From contig CAZLFA010000001.1 of the NCBI GenBank assembly GCA_964558665.1, forward strand, positions 1 through 64,000: a stretch of DNA of 64,000 nucleotides. Direction: 5' to 3'. The DNA comes from CAZLFA01 sp964558665 (GTDB taxonomy: Bacteria > Desulfobacterota > Syntrophia > Syntrophales > PHBD01). A program made the position numbers and the translations under genes. The notes beneath the pieces were generated by a model. That model worked only from the letters and a program-made list of their open reading frames with translations, did no database searches and had not been told where the DNA came from. This document shows, in pieces, positions 8,023 to 16,600 of the stretch. The number at the start of each line of letters is the position of its first letter. Positions within the stretch are counted from its first letter, which is position 1.

Positions 8023-10422
8023 TTAAACATCCAGATTAGATGCGTATAGAGCGTTCTTATATATGAAATCACGTCTTGGTTCGACTTGATCACCCATTAA
8101 AGTTGTAAAAATTTCATCTGCGATTACGGCATCATCTACTCTTACCTGCAGTAGTATTCTATTTTCCGGATTCATGGTTGTTCCCCAGAGCTGTTCCGGG
8201 TTCATCTCACCAAGACCTTTGTATCTTTGAACGGACAAACCCTTTTTACCGGTGCTCATGATATAATCTATAAGCGAGGTCATGGAATCAAGGGTGGTCT
8301 GCACACCGTCGTCTGTCTCCACTTTGTAAGGTGCTTTGCCTTGTGCACTGATCTGTCCAAGAAGGTTTCTCATTTCGATAAATTTTGCCGACTTTATGAT
8401 ATCCTTACCTATGCAGGTTGTTCTTGTCTGGCCGTTTCTTGTTCTTCGGAACACTATCTTGAAACCGCCATGTTCCTGATCCGCCTCTACGGTATATTCT
8501 ATTTTACTCTCTTCTGTTATTGACAGTGAGGTGTTTTGTGCCACTTCTTGTGCGGCATCTTCTGTTTTGAATACATCGCCGGTAAACTTCGCATCACCGG
8601 CCAGCACCCACATAATATCCCTGTCCCGTTCTTCCCTGTCAAATTTGTCGAGGATTGTTTCTATCCGCATTATTTTTCTGATCAACACCAGCAGTCGGCC
8701 TCCGCTTGCAGGTCCGCCATTATCCGTGATGAGCTTTATTTTATTAACGCCGTTTTCAAGTATGTAATTTCTCATTTCCTCTTCGTTGTGAATATAAACT
8801 TCATTCTTTTTGTCGGCTATTCTGAAAAGCGGGGGCTGTGCGATATACAAATACCCTCGTTCGATTAATTCCCGCATCTGTCTGAAGAAAAAAGTCAGAA
8901 GAAGCGTCCTTATATGCAATCCGTCTACATCCGCATCAGTCATAATTATAACTTTGTGATAGCGAAGATTCTTTATATCATATTCTCCCTGGCCGATTCC
9001 TGTGCCCAGGGCAGTAACGATCACTTTTATTTCTTCGTTCTGCAGCATTTTATCAAAACGGGCTTTTTCGACATTTAAGACTTTGCCTCTCAACGGCAGG
9101 ATGGCCTGATTCTTTCTGTCTCTGCCTTGCTTTGCCGATCCACCAGCCGAGTCTCCCTCTACAAGATACAGTTCACTTTTCCCAGGGTCCTTTTCCTGGC
9201 AATCTGCCAGTTTTCCAGGAAGTGATCCCACCTCAAGGGCGGTTTTCCTTCTAGTTAATTCTTTGGCTCTTCTAGCCGCCTCTCTGGCCTTGGCTGCATC
9301 AAGACACTTTTCAAGCATTTGCTTGGCAACCGACGGGTTTTCCTCCATGAAGGCGCTCATTTTCTCATAAACAATGCCCTCAACAAGGCCCTTTACATCA
9401 CTGTTACCAAGTTTTGTTTTTGTCTGTCCCTCAAACTGCGGGTTTTTAATTTTCACGCTGATTACGCAGGCCAGACCTTCTCTTACATCATCCCCGCTCA
9501 ATGACTCTTTGATATTTTTCAACAGATTATTGTTCTTTGCGTAATTATTAAAAACCCTCGTCAACGCTGAACGGAATCCGATGAGATGAGTTCCGCCTTC
9601 TGTAGTATTGATGCTATTTGCGAAGGAAAAAATATTCTCAGCATAAGTATCGTTATATTGCAAAGCCAGCTCAACATTACAGTCCTCCCTGGATCCATCG
9701 ATAAAAATAGGATTCTTATGAAGGACTTTCTTGTTGCGGTTTATGTACTCCACAAAAGAGATAATACCGCCCTTATAGAAAAATTCTGTTTTACGATCTG
9801 AACGTTCATCTGTAAGATTGATCCTTACACCTGAATTCAAAAAGGCCAGTTCTCTCAATCTGTTTGATAAAATGTCAAAGCTGTATTCTGTTTCCTCGAA
9901 AATTTCTTCGTTGGGTTTGAATACTATTTTTGTGCCTCGACCTTTTGTATTTCCTACAACCTCAAGCTGAGCCTGAGGCTCGCCATTTACATATGATTGA
10001 GTATAAACTTTTCCATCTCTTCTGACTTCAAGTTCAAGCCAACTGGATAGTGCATTGACAACAGATACTCCAACACCATGCAATCCACCGGATATTTTAT
10101 AGCTTTCATTGGAAAATTTCGCCCCGGAATGAAGCTTAGTCAAAACTACCTGAGCTGCAGATACACCCTCCGTTTGATGTATATCCACAGGAATGCCTCG
10201 ACCGTTGTCATCTACCATCACACTGTTATCAAGTTGTATTTTAACGGTTATATTGTCGCAATATCCCGCTGAAGCCTCATCGATGCTGTTATCAACAACC
10301 TCATAAACCAGATGATGAAGCCCTTCCTTTCCCGTGCTTCCAATATACATAGCAGGCCTTTTACGAACGGCCTCCAAACCTTCCAAAACCTTTATGCTGT
10401 CGGCACTGTAATTGTCTGTCAT
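8023..10422 (-). CDS. gyrB: DNA gyrase subunit B
   Basis: GyrB is the ATPase subunit of gyrase. It has 799 residues. The GHKL ATPase has DNSIDEA, DNGRGIP and GLHGVGVSV. The transducer follows, then the TOPRIM domain with VEGDSAGG and TDADVDG metal sites, and the GyrA-interacting tail. The region between TOPRIM and the C-terminus holds a family-typical insertion (about residues 540-690) with low-complexity charged sequence. GAGGA lies about 10 bases before the ATG. gyrB follows dnaN after a 148-base gap, where many bacteria carry recF; no recF is present here. Confidence 0.97.
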   Translation of the reverse strand: MTDNYSADSIKVLEGLEAVRKRPAMYIGSTGKEGLHHLVYEVVDNSIDEASAGYCDNITVKIQLDNSVMVDDNGRGIPVDIHQTEGVSAAQVVLTKLHSGAKFSNESYKISGGLHGVGVSVVNALSSWLELEVRRDGKVYTQSYVNGEPQAQLEVVGNTKGRGTKIVFKPNEEIFEETEYSFDILSNRLRELAFLNSGVRINLTDERSDRKTEFFYKGGIISFVEYINRNKKVLHKNPIFIDGSREDCNVELALQYNDTYAENIFSFANSINTTEGGTHLIGFRSALTRVFNNYAKNNNLLKNIKESLSGDDVREGLACVISVKIKNPQFEGQTKTKLGNSDVKGLVEGIVYEKMSAFMEENPSVAKQMLEKCLDAAKAREAARRAKELTRRKTALEVGSLPGKLADCQEKDPGKSELYLVEGDSAGGSAKQGRDRKNQAILPLRGKVLNVEKARFDKMLQNEEIKVIVTALGTGIGQGEYDIKNLRYHKVIIMTDADVDGLHIRTLLLTFFFRQMRELIERGYLYIAQPPLFRIADKKNEVYIHNEEEMRNYILENGVNKIKLITDNGGPASGGRLLVLIRKIMRIETILDKFDREERDRDIMWVLAGDAKFTGDVFKTEDAAQEVAQNTSLSITEESKIEYTVEADQEHGGFKIVFRRTRNGQTRTTCIGKDIIKSAKFIEMRNLLGQISAQGKAPYKVETDDGVQTTLDSMTSLIDYIMSTGKKGLSVQRYKGLGEMNPEQLWGTTMNPENRILLQVRVDDAVIADEIFTTLMGDQVEPRRDFIYKNALYASNLDV

Positions 10423-10570
10423 GACTGGTAAATCCTCATTGCGTTAATAATTTCATATTCAATTATTATTCTTCCAAAGAGTATCGCCCGATAATAATAG
10501 ATTGAACAGCGGGGAATATCTATTCAGGAATTATTCGATTGAATGATGATCCATAATAGCTTAAAAACAT

Positions 10571-11689
10571 TCAATATTTAAGAGGCATTATTATGCAGTA
10601 ATAATCACTATTTTCTGCTGATCTGATAATAGCCGGTTTTTTTGCACCACCAATCTCAAATATCACTTCCTTGCTGTCAACAACCTCTATGGCGTCTATT
10701 AAAAAGTTTACATTATACGCGAAATCAACCTCTTTCCCCTGGTACACTACATCAATTTCATCATTAGCTTCTCCAACGTCTGGATTAGTAGAATTCAGCA
10801 CCATTCTGTTTTCAAAAATCTTGACAATGACTCCCTGATAATTATCACTGGATATGACACTCATTCTTCTTAAAGAATGCAAAACCTTTTCTTTTTCAAA
10901 TCTTACTTCCACACCTTTTTCAGAAGGCATAACCCTTCTATAATCCGGATATTCCGCATCAATGAGACTAATTTTTAAAGTTATGCCATCGGTTTTCACT
11001 ACACACATGCCCTGCTGAACACCTATTGAAACTTCTTCCGCTATCCCTTCCAGGTTTTTCCTGATCTCAGACAAACCTTTTCTAGGAATAATAATACCCT
11101 TCTCTAGCCCTGCAAGGCTATCAACATCAATATCAGCATCCGCTGTAGCCAGTCGATGCCCATCTGTCGCAACCATCCTTAAACTGCGGCGATCAGAATC
11201 TTTGTTCACCTCAAAGAAAACTCCCGTCAAATTTTTCCTTAACGGGTCGCTTGAAACAGCAAAAGACGTTTTCCTTATCAAATCAACTAATCTGTATGCA
11301 TTGACCCTGAAAAAATTAATATCTTCACTGTAAACAATATCCGGAAAATCGTCAGCTGCCAAACCCTGAATTTTATAAATCGCCTTCTGACAGGTCATAC
11401 GCACAACGCCTCGATCATCCATCACTACATGAATAACATCACCTTGCATTTCTCTTATCATCTCATAAAGTTTTCTTGCAGATAATGTAATTTTTCCCTC
11501 TTTAACGACATTCGCTTCGTATTCTGCAATCAATCCTACTTCCAAATCGGTAGCACTTATTACCAAGCGATTATTTTCAATCTTTACAAGCAAGTTATTA
11601 AGTATCGGTAATGTCGTTTTTTTCTCAACTATCCCTATTGTTTTCTGAACACCGCCAAGAAATGTTTCTCTTCTTACGTTGAATTCCAT
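10571..11689 (-). CDS. dnaN: DNA polymerase III beta sliding clamp
   Basis: This is the processivity clamp of the replicative polymerase. It has 372 residues organised as three clamp domains, and the C-terminal segment ending YYCIIMPLKY is the usual clamp ending. AAGGGG precedes the ATG by about 9 bases. It is co-directional with dnaA, separated by a 154-base AT-rich spacer that contains a DnaA-box-like site. Confidence 0.97.
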   Translation of the reverse strand: MEFNVRRETFLGGVQKTIGIVEKKTTLPILNNLLVKIENNRLVISATDLEVGLIAEYEANVVKEGKITLSARKLYEMIREMQGDVIHVVMDDRGVVRMTCQKAIYKIQGLAADDFPDIVYSEDINFFRVNAYRLVDLIRKTSFAVSSDPLRKNLTGVFFEVNKDSDRRSLRMVATDGHRLATADADIDVDSLAGLEKGIIIPRKGLSEIRKNLEGIAEEVSIGVQQGMCVVKTDGITLKISLIDAEYPDYRRVMPSEKGVEVRFEKEKVLHSLRRMSVISSDNYQGVIVKIFENRMVLNSTNPDVGEANDEIDVVYQGKEVDFAYNVNFLIDAIEVVDSKEVIFEIGGAKKPAIIRSAENSDYYCIIMPLKY

Positions 11690-11843
11690 AATCTAAGTCC
11701 CCTTATCTTATAATGACTTTCATATAGTTATTAAAATAGTTCTAGTAATAGGGCTTGTTGATTTGTTAATTCTTCTAAAAAAACCGTTTTAATATGAAAC
11801 GATACACAAAAATAAGCTGTTGATAAGTAGCTTGATAAAATTG
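11690..11843. other. dnaA-dnaN intergenic region, candidate part of oriC
   Basis: This 154-base AT-rich spacer contains TGTTGATAA at 11818-11826, which is one mismatch from the DnaA box TGTGGATAA. A weaker relative, TGTTGATTT, lies at 11756-11764. A tandem box array, as in a full-size oriC, is not obvious. The region is therefore a candidate origin component or a dnaN control region, based mainly on position. Confidence 0.35.
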
Positions 11844-13199
11844 TTAAGACTTGTTCATTATAGATTGCTCAATATCTTGGACGCTCTTTTTTAATTTACT
11901 GTCTTCTTCAAGAAGATTCTTGATTTTATTGAACGCATAAATAACCGTGGAGTGGTCTCTGCCCCCTATCCGATCTCCGATATCTGGGAATGATGCCGTT
12001 GTCAATTTTCTGGAAAGATACATAGCGATCTGTCTGGCAAGCGCTATATTCTTGTTTTTTTTATGTGATTTTAGATCTGATATTTTTATGCCATAATGTC
12101 CGGCAACTACCTTGGTGATTTCTTCGATACTGATTTCCTCTTTTTCAGTATTTTTAAGAAATTTTTTTAGTACCTCCTTCACAAGGTCCATGTCTATAGG
12201 TTGGCCTGTAACGGAAGAAAATGCGCTGATTCTTACAAGAAACCCTTCCAACTCTCTTATATTAGATTCTGCGTGAGAGGCAATATAATGAGCAACGTTT
12301 GTTGGTAACAGGATGTTACTTTCATAGGCCTTTTTTTCGAGAATGGCAACTTTTGTTTCAATTTCCGGAGGTTGAATATCAGCAATCAATCCCCATTCAA
12401 ATCTGGACCTTAATCTATCTTCAAGATTTGGTATATCCTTGGGAAATTTATCGCTGGTTACAATAATTTGCTTACCTGAATCATGAAGTGTATTAAAAGT
12501 ATGAAAGAATTCCTCCTGGGTTCTTTCTTTTCCGGCGATAAACTGTATATCGTCTATTAAAAGGCAATCAATTTTCCTATATTTTTCTCTGAATTTTGGC
12601 ATTTTATCATGACGAATGGCATTGATAAGCTCATTCATAAACTCTTCAGCCGAAACATAGACGACATTCATGTCTGAATAGATAGACAAAGTCAACAGTC
12701 CTACCGCATTGAGCAGATGAGTTTTTCCCAGCCCAACGTCACTGAATATAAACAATGGGTTGTAGTTCTTTGCTGGTTGTTCGGATACGGCAATAGATGC
12801 AGCATGGGCAAACTGATTACATGGACCGACGACAAATCTGTCAAAGCTGTAATTGGGGTTTAATGAACTGTGAGTCTTAATTTTTTGTGATTTTTTCTGT
12901 TGATATCCTTCTTGTTGTGTTTTTTTGGCAGATAACGGTGATGACATGTCTTTGTCATGATCTTTATTGATAAGCAACTGTACATTCATACTTATACCGG
13001 TTACTGCGTTGAGAGAGTCTTTAATTAACCCAAGATAGTTTTCTGTAAGCCAGTCTCTGAAAAACTTGTTTGGGACCACAAGCTGAACGTTACCATCCTC
13101 TTTAGATATTATCTTAATTGGAGTGATCCACGTTTCAAAGTTCTGAGAACTGACCTTGTTTTTTATTAAATTAATAGTTTTTTCCCAAATAATATCCAC
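11844..13199 (-). CDS. dnaA: chromosomal replication initiator DnaA
   Basis: DnaA binds DnaA boxes and melts the origin. It has 451 residues: domain I at about 1-85, a short charged linker, the AAA+ domain with Walker A (VGLGKTH) and Walker B (LLIDDIQ), and the C-terminal DNA-binding domain with the signature GGRDHSTV. The start is GTG at 13199, with AGG about 7 bases upstream. A TGTGGATAT box-like sequence overlaps the start codon, suggesting self-binding. parB ends only 49 bases upstream. Confidence 0.97.
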   Translation of the reverse strand: MDIIWEKTINLIKNKVSSQNFETWITPIKIISKEDGNVQLVVPNKFFRDWLTENYLGLIKDSLNAVTGISMNVQLLINKDHDKDMSSPLSAKKTQQEGYQQKKSQKIKTHSSLNPNYSFDRFVVGPCNQFAHAASIAVSEQPAKNYNPLFIFSDVGLGKTHLLNAVGLLTLSIYSDMNVVYVSAEEFMNELINAIRHDKMPKFREKYRKIDCLLIDDIQFIAGKERTQEEFFHTFNTLHDSGKQIIVTSDKFPKDIPNLEDRLRSRFEWGLIADIQPPEIETKVAILEKKAYESNILLPTNVAHYIASHAESNIRELEGFLVRISAFSSVTGQPIDMDLVKEVLKKFLKNTEKEEISIEEITKVVAGHYGIKISDLKSHKKNKNIALARQIAMYLSRKLTTASFPDIGDRIGGRDHSTVIYAFNKIKNLLEEDSKLKKSVQDIEQSIMNKS

Positions 13200-13243
13200 A
13201 AAATACCTATTTTATAAACACGGTTATAAACATATATTGATAA
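13192..13243. promoter_or_regulatory. cluster of DnaA-box-like sites before dnaA
   Basis: TTATAAACA occurs twice, at 13212-13220 and 13224-13232, exactly 12 bases apart. TGTGGATAT spans 13200-13192 on the minus strand (one mismatch from a consensus box), and TTGATAA lies at 13237-13243. The two TTATAAACA copies each differ from TTATCCACA at two positions. A cluster in a 49-base spacer before dnaA is consistent with autoregulation or part of the origin. Confidence 0.4.
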
Positions 13244-13248
13244 CTTCT

Positions 13249-14106
13249 TTAAGAGAATGCTTTCATAAGGCGTGCAACTATGCGATCCAACTCCTCCAAA
13301 GAAGAAAAACCTATAACAATATGGCCTTTTTTGTTGCGTTTATTTATTTTGACAGATGTAATCAGCTTGGATGCCAGTTTTCTTTCCAGTTCATCAAAAA
13401 CAGGTTTTTTATTCTTGTTTTCTAAATTTTTTTGTTCAACCTTTTTGGCATTTTTTACAAGAGACTCCGCTTGTCTAACGGAAAGATTTTTTTTAATAAT
13501 TGTCTTAAAGTAAATAATCTGATCCTTAGTATTATTAACCGCTAGAATTGCTCTTGCATGTCCGGCTGTTATTTTATTTTCCGTAATGGCTGATTTGATT
13601 TCAGGAGGCAATTTCAGCAAGCGTATAGCATTTGTTATTGTAGTTCTGTCTTTCCCCATTTTAAGTGCAATATCTTCTTGCGAGAGTCCAAATTGGCTGA
13701 TTAATCTTTGATAACCAGCACTTTCTTCTATAGGATTCAGATCCTTTCTCTGAAGATTTTCTATAAGCGACCATTCGGCGAGATCCATATCATTGGCTTC
13801 TCTGATGACCACGGGAACATTTTTTAATCCAGCTTCCTGGGCTGCACGCCAACGCCTCTCACCTGTAATTATTTCATAGCCTGATTCCACCCTTCTTACG
13901 ACTATGGGCTGTATGATGCCGCTTTTTTTAATAGATGCGACAAGGCTTTTAAGCTCGTCATCGTTAAAATCTTTACGCGGTTGAAAACGGTTCGGTGATA
14001 GCTCTTCAATGCCGCACGTCACAAAAGATGATTTTTCTTTTGGGGTTCCAAGAAGATCGGGGAATATAGCCCCTAATCCCTTTCCTAGAGATTGTTTGGA
14101 CGGCAT
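13249..14106 (-). CDS. parB: chromosome partitioning protein ParB (Spo0J family)
   Basis: ParB is a CTP-dependent parS-binding clamp that works with ParA in chromosome segregation. It has 285 residues. The N-terminal ParB/Srx domain contains the CTP-binding GERRWRAA segment and the ENLQRKDLNPIEEA-type helix. The central HTH has a G-L-S-Q-E-D-I-A-L-K-M-G-K recognition region, and a C-terminal dimerisation domain follows. GGAGG within the end of parA serves as its ribosome site, and the two genes abut. I did not find a consensus parS in the window. Confidence 0.95.
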   Translation of the reverse strand: MPSKQSLGKGLGAIFPDLLGTPKEKSSFVTCGIEELSPNRFQPRKDFNDDELKSLVASIKKSGIIQPIVVRRVESGYEIITGERRWRAAQEAGLKNVPVVIREANDMDLAEWSLIENLQRKDLNPIEESAGYQRLISQFGLSQEDIALKMGKDRTTITNAIRLLKLPPEIKSAITENKITAGHARAILAVNNTKDQIIYFKTIIKKNLSVRQAESLVKNAKKVEQKNLENKNKKPVFDELERKLASKLITSVKINKRNKKGHIVIGFSSLEELDRIVARLMKAFS

Positions 14107-14880
14107 TTACATACCTCCGTTATGGCTGATTATCTCTTGAGCCAATTCAATATAGGAGATTGCTCCTCGAGACTTGATGTCATAAAGAATGATGGGGAGT
14201 CCATGGCTGGGACTTTCCGATAATCTGACATTACGAGGTATAACAGTGTGGAATACCTTATTGCCAAAATGCTTACGGACGTCTTCAGTAACTTGATGAC
14301 ACAATAGGTTGCGTGTGTCGAACATTGTCAGTAGTATACCTCCTAGGGCTAAAGAGGGGTTCATGGCTGATTGTACGAGTCTTATGGTATTCAGTAAGTG
14401 GCCAAGGCCCTCTAGGGCGAAATATTCGCATTGCATCGGCACGATAACGTAATCTGCAGCTACCAAGGCATTTAATGTCAAAAACCCAAGCGAAGGAGGA
14501 CAATCAATGATTACGTATTCATAAGGTTGTTCGAGGTTTTTTAAAAGTAGCCTCAGTTTTTTTTCTCTATCCGGCAGATTCACGAATTCCACTTCAATGC
14601 CTACCAAATCTCTGTTGGCAGGGATGACATCAAGATGGGGAATCTGTGTTCTTATAATGGCGCTACTTATCGATAAATCTCCCGTCAGGCAAAGATACAG
14701 GTTTTTGTCCTGAATATAGTTCCTGTCAATGCCTATGCCACTACTTGCGTTACCTTGAGCGTCACAGTCAATAAGCAAGGTCTTGCGTTCTGCGGCAGCC
14801 AAAGATGCAGAAAGATTTATAGCTGTCGTCGTCTTACCGACACCGCCCTTCTGATTGGCTATGCATATGATTTTACGCAT
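14107..14880 (-). CDS. parA: chromosome partitioning ATPase ParA (Soj family)
   Basis: ParA is a Walker-type ATPase that positions origins together with ParB. It has 257 residues. The deviant Walker A KGGVGKTTT lies near the N-terminus, Walker A' (LLIDCDAQGN) follows, and the Walker B region is VIIDCPPSLG. The short N-terminus without an HTH is typical of chromosomal Soj proteins rather than plasmid ParA. It immediately precedes parB and follows rsmG after 86 AT-rich bases. Confidence 0.95.
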   Translation of the reverse strand: MRKIICIANQKGGVGKTTTAINLSASLAAAERKTLLIDCDAQGNASSGIGIDRNYIQDKNLYLCLTGDLSISSAIIRTQIPHLDVIPANRDLVGIEVEFVNLPDREKKLRLLLKNLEQPYEYVIIDCPPSLGFLTLNALVAADYVIVPMQCEYFALEGLGHLLNTIRLVQSAMNPSLALGGILLTMFDTRNLLCHQVTEDVRKHFGNKVFHTVIPRNVRLSESPSHGLPIILYDIKSRGAISYIELAQEIISHNGGM

Positions 14881-14966
14881 GATTTACTTGGGAGCACTCT
14901 AGAATGAAGTATAATAAAAATATGCGAAAAGCTATCACAAAAAAAACTTTTTTTGAAGGAAATTTT

Positions 14967-15671
14967 TCATAATAAACTACTGATTTGTTTATGTTTTCTA
15001 TAAATAACGATTTTTCTCAGATTGCCTGTTAAAGGAAGAACCAATTCATGGCAGGATGTATATACTAATCCGGCACATTGAGCCGGCATATCGGCTTCGG
15101 TTATTTCAATATCAATATCCATTCCTTTCATTATCAAAAGAGTGCCATTGTCAGCGAGGAAATGTCCCGCTATGTGGACAAGTTCTGGAATCTTGAATGC
15201 TGCCCTGGATATGACTGTGTCAAAGGCTCCAAGTTGAATTCTGCTTTCCATAACATCTTGAACACGTTTGTTAAGTACTGTGATGTCAGCAAGGCCAAGT
15301 TTCCTGATGACATTTTTTAAAAAGGAACCTCTTTTCCGGGAAACCTCCAAGAGTGTAAAATGTAAATACGGCATGGCAATTTTTAATGGAATACCGGGAA
15401 ATCCTGCCCCCGATCCTATATCTATGATGTGAGAAGCTCTCTTGCCGATGAACTGAAGAGCTGTAAGTGAATCGATAAAATGTTTTATCAGAAGATCTGT
15501 TGCAGAGTTTGAAGAGACGAGATTAATTCTGCGGTTCCAACGATTGAGTTCTTCAAGATAGTTGATAAACAGCCTGATTTGACTATCATCAAGCTCAACT
15601 CCTATGGCCTTTGCATAATGGGATAACCGGGAAGAGAAGTCTTCGTTTATTTCCATTATTTTTGTATCCAT
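14967..15671 (-). CDS. rsmG: 16S rRNA (guanine-N7) methyltransferase RsmG
   Basis: RsmG methylates G527 of 16S rRNA (E. coli numbering) using SAM. The protein is about 234 residues. It carries the family motif NRRINLVS and the SAM-binding DIGSGAGFPGIPL. The start is uncertain: the frame is open to a TTG at 15686, with ATGs at 15671 and 15656, and no strong ribosome site. GGATA before 15656 is the best of a poor set. The arrangement rsmG-parA-parB near dnaA is conserved widely. The usual upstream mnmG/mnmE are absent; instead the gene diverges from trmJ. Confidence 0.92.
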   Translation of the reverse strand: MDTKIMEINEDFSSRLSHYAKAIGVELDDSQIRLFINYLEELNRWNRRINLVSSNSATDLLIKHFIDSLTALQFIGKRASHIIDIGSGAGFPGIPLKIAMPYLHFTLLEVSRKRGSFLKNVIRKLGLADITVLNKRVQDVMESRIQLGAFDTVISRAAFKIPELVHIAGHFLADNGTLLIMKGMDIDIEITEADMPAQCAGLVYTSCHELVLPLTGNLRKIVIYRKHKQISSLL

Positions 15672-15739
15672 GATAATAAAATTCAAATCGTATATTGACT
15701 GATAAAGAAATATATCACCTTATTTAATCAGGAGAGTAC

Positions 15740-16504
15740 ATGCAAGCCACAGCAAATACCGAAAACATAACGATTATTTTAAGTAAACCAAAATACTCAG
15801 GGAATGTAGGATCAATTGCCAGGTGTGCAAAAAATATGTGCATTGATAAAATAGCCGTTGTCAATAGTCAAGCATTGGTTGAGGATGAAATGCTCCAGAT
15901 GGCTACTCATTGTGCTGCGGATGTCGTTTCCGGATTGAAGCATTACCATGAAATACAGGAAGCGCTTTCCGGATATCAATATATTGTGGGCACTACATCA
16001 CGTCTGGGGTCTGCCAGGGGACCGGTAGTCAGTCCTCGTGAAATAGCGGATGAAATCGTGGATATCTCGCAGAACAACAAGGTTGCTTTGCTGTTCGGTT
16101 CTGAGGATAAAGGTTTGTCAAACGAAGAAATCCGCTACTGTCATAGAGTTGTATCCATACCTACGTCCAATGCTTTTAAGTCTATAAATCTCTCTCATGC
16201 AGTTATGATAGTTTGTTATGAAATATTCACCGCCCGGAATAGTTCGCTGTCTGTTTTTACGCCCAAAATGGCCACATCTTCGGAGATTGAGGGAATGTAC
16301 TCACATTTAAAGAGTATTCTAACAAAAATTGGTTTTCTCAACCCCGAAAACCCCGAATACTGGATGATGCATATCCGCCGCTTTATGGCAAGAACAAAAC
16401 TTTATGCAAAGGATGTTAAGATTATCAGAGGTATTTGTCGTCAAATCGACTGGTATATTGCAAACGCCTTATCGGAACATGGCAAACCGGACATTAACAA
16501 TTAA
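15740..16504 (+). CDS. trmJ: TrmJ-like tRNA 2'-O-methyltransferase (SPOUT family)
   Basis: This is a TrmH-family group 1 enzyme, expected to 2'-O-methylate nucleotide 32 of tRNAs with SAM. It has 254 residues. The N-terminal motif KPKYSGNVGSIARCAKN is present, and the knotted SAM site shows FGSEDKGLSNEE and SINLSHAV. CAGGAGAG precedes the ATG. It is the first rightward gene after a long leftward block, with only 53-68 bases to the divergent rsmG. Confidence 0.85.
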   Translation: MQATANTENITIILSKPKYSGNVGSIARCAKNMCIDKIAVVNSQALVEDEMLQMATHCAADVVSGLKHYHEIQEALSGYQYIVGTTSRLGSARGPVVSPREIADEIVDISQNNKVALLFGSEDKGLSNEEIRYCHRVVSIPTSNAFKSINLSHAVMIVCYEIFTARNSSLSVFTPKMATSSEIEGMYSHLKSILTKIGFLNPENPEYWMMHIRRFMARTKLYAKDVKIIRGICRQIDWYIANALSEHGKPDINN

Positions 16505-16561
16505 AAAACCGACAGTAAAAACTTATGGAAATTTAAAATAAAAAAGTGTAATCGTTTTTAT

Positions 16562-16588
16562 TACTCGTATTTTCCTAATACACGAGTA
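16562..16588 (+). promoter_or_regulatory. hairpin in the ctpA leader
   Basis: TACTCGT (16562-16568) and ACGAGTA (16582-16588) can pair around a 13-base loop, directly before the GGGAGGAG ribosome site of ctpA. No T-run follows, so it is not a standard terminator. It could modulate ribosome access or mRNA stability. Confidence 0.3.
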
Positions 16589-16600
16589 GGGAGGAGCAGG

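Noticed and set aside
10496..10524. AATAGAT/ATCTATT inverted repeat between dnaN and gyrB as a terminator
   Set aside because: It is a seven-pair, A/T-rich stem with a 15-base loop and no T-run, and gyrB lies upstream in the same direction. It is too weak to annotate.
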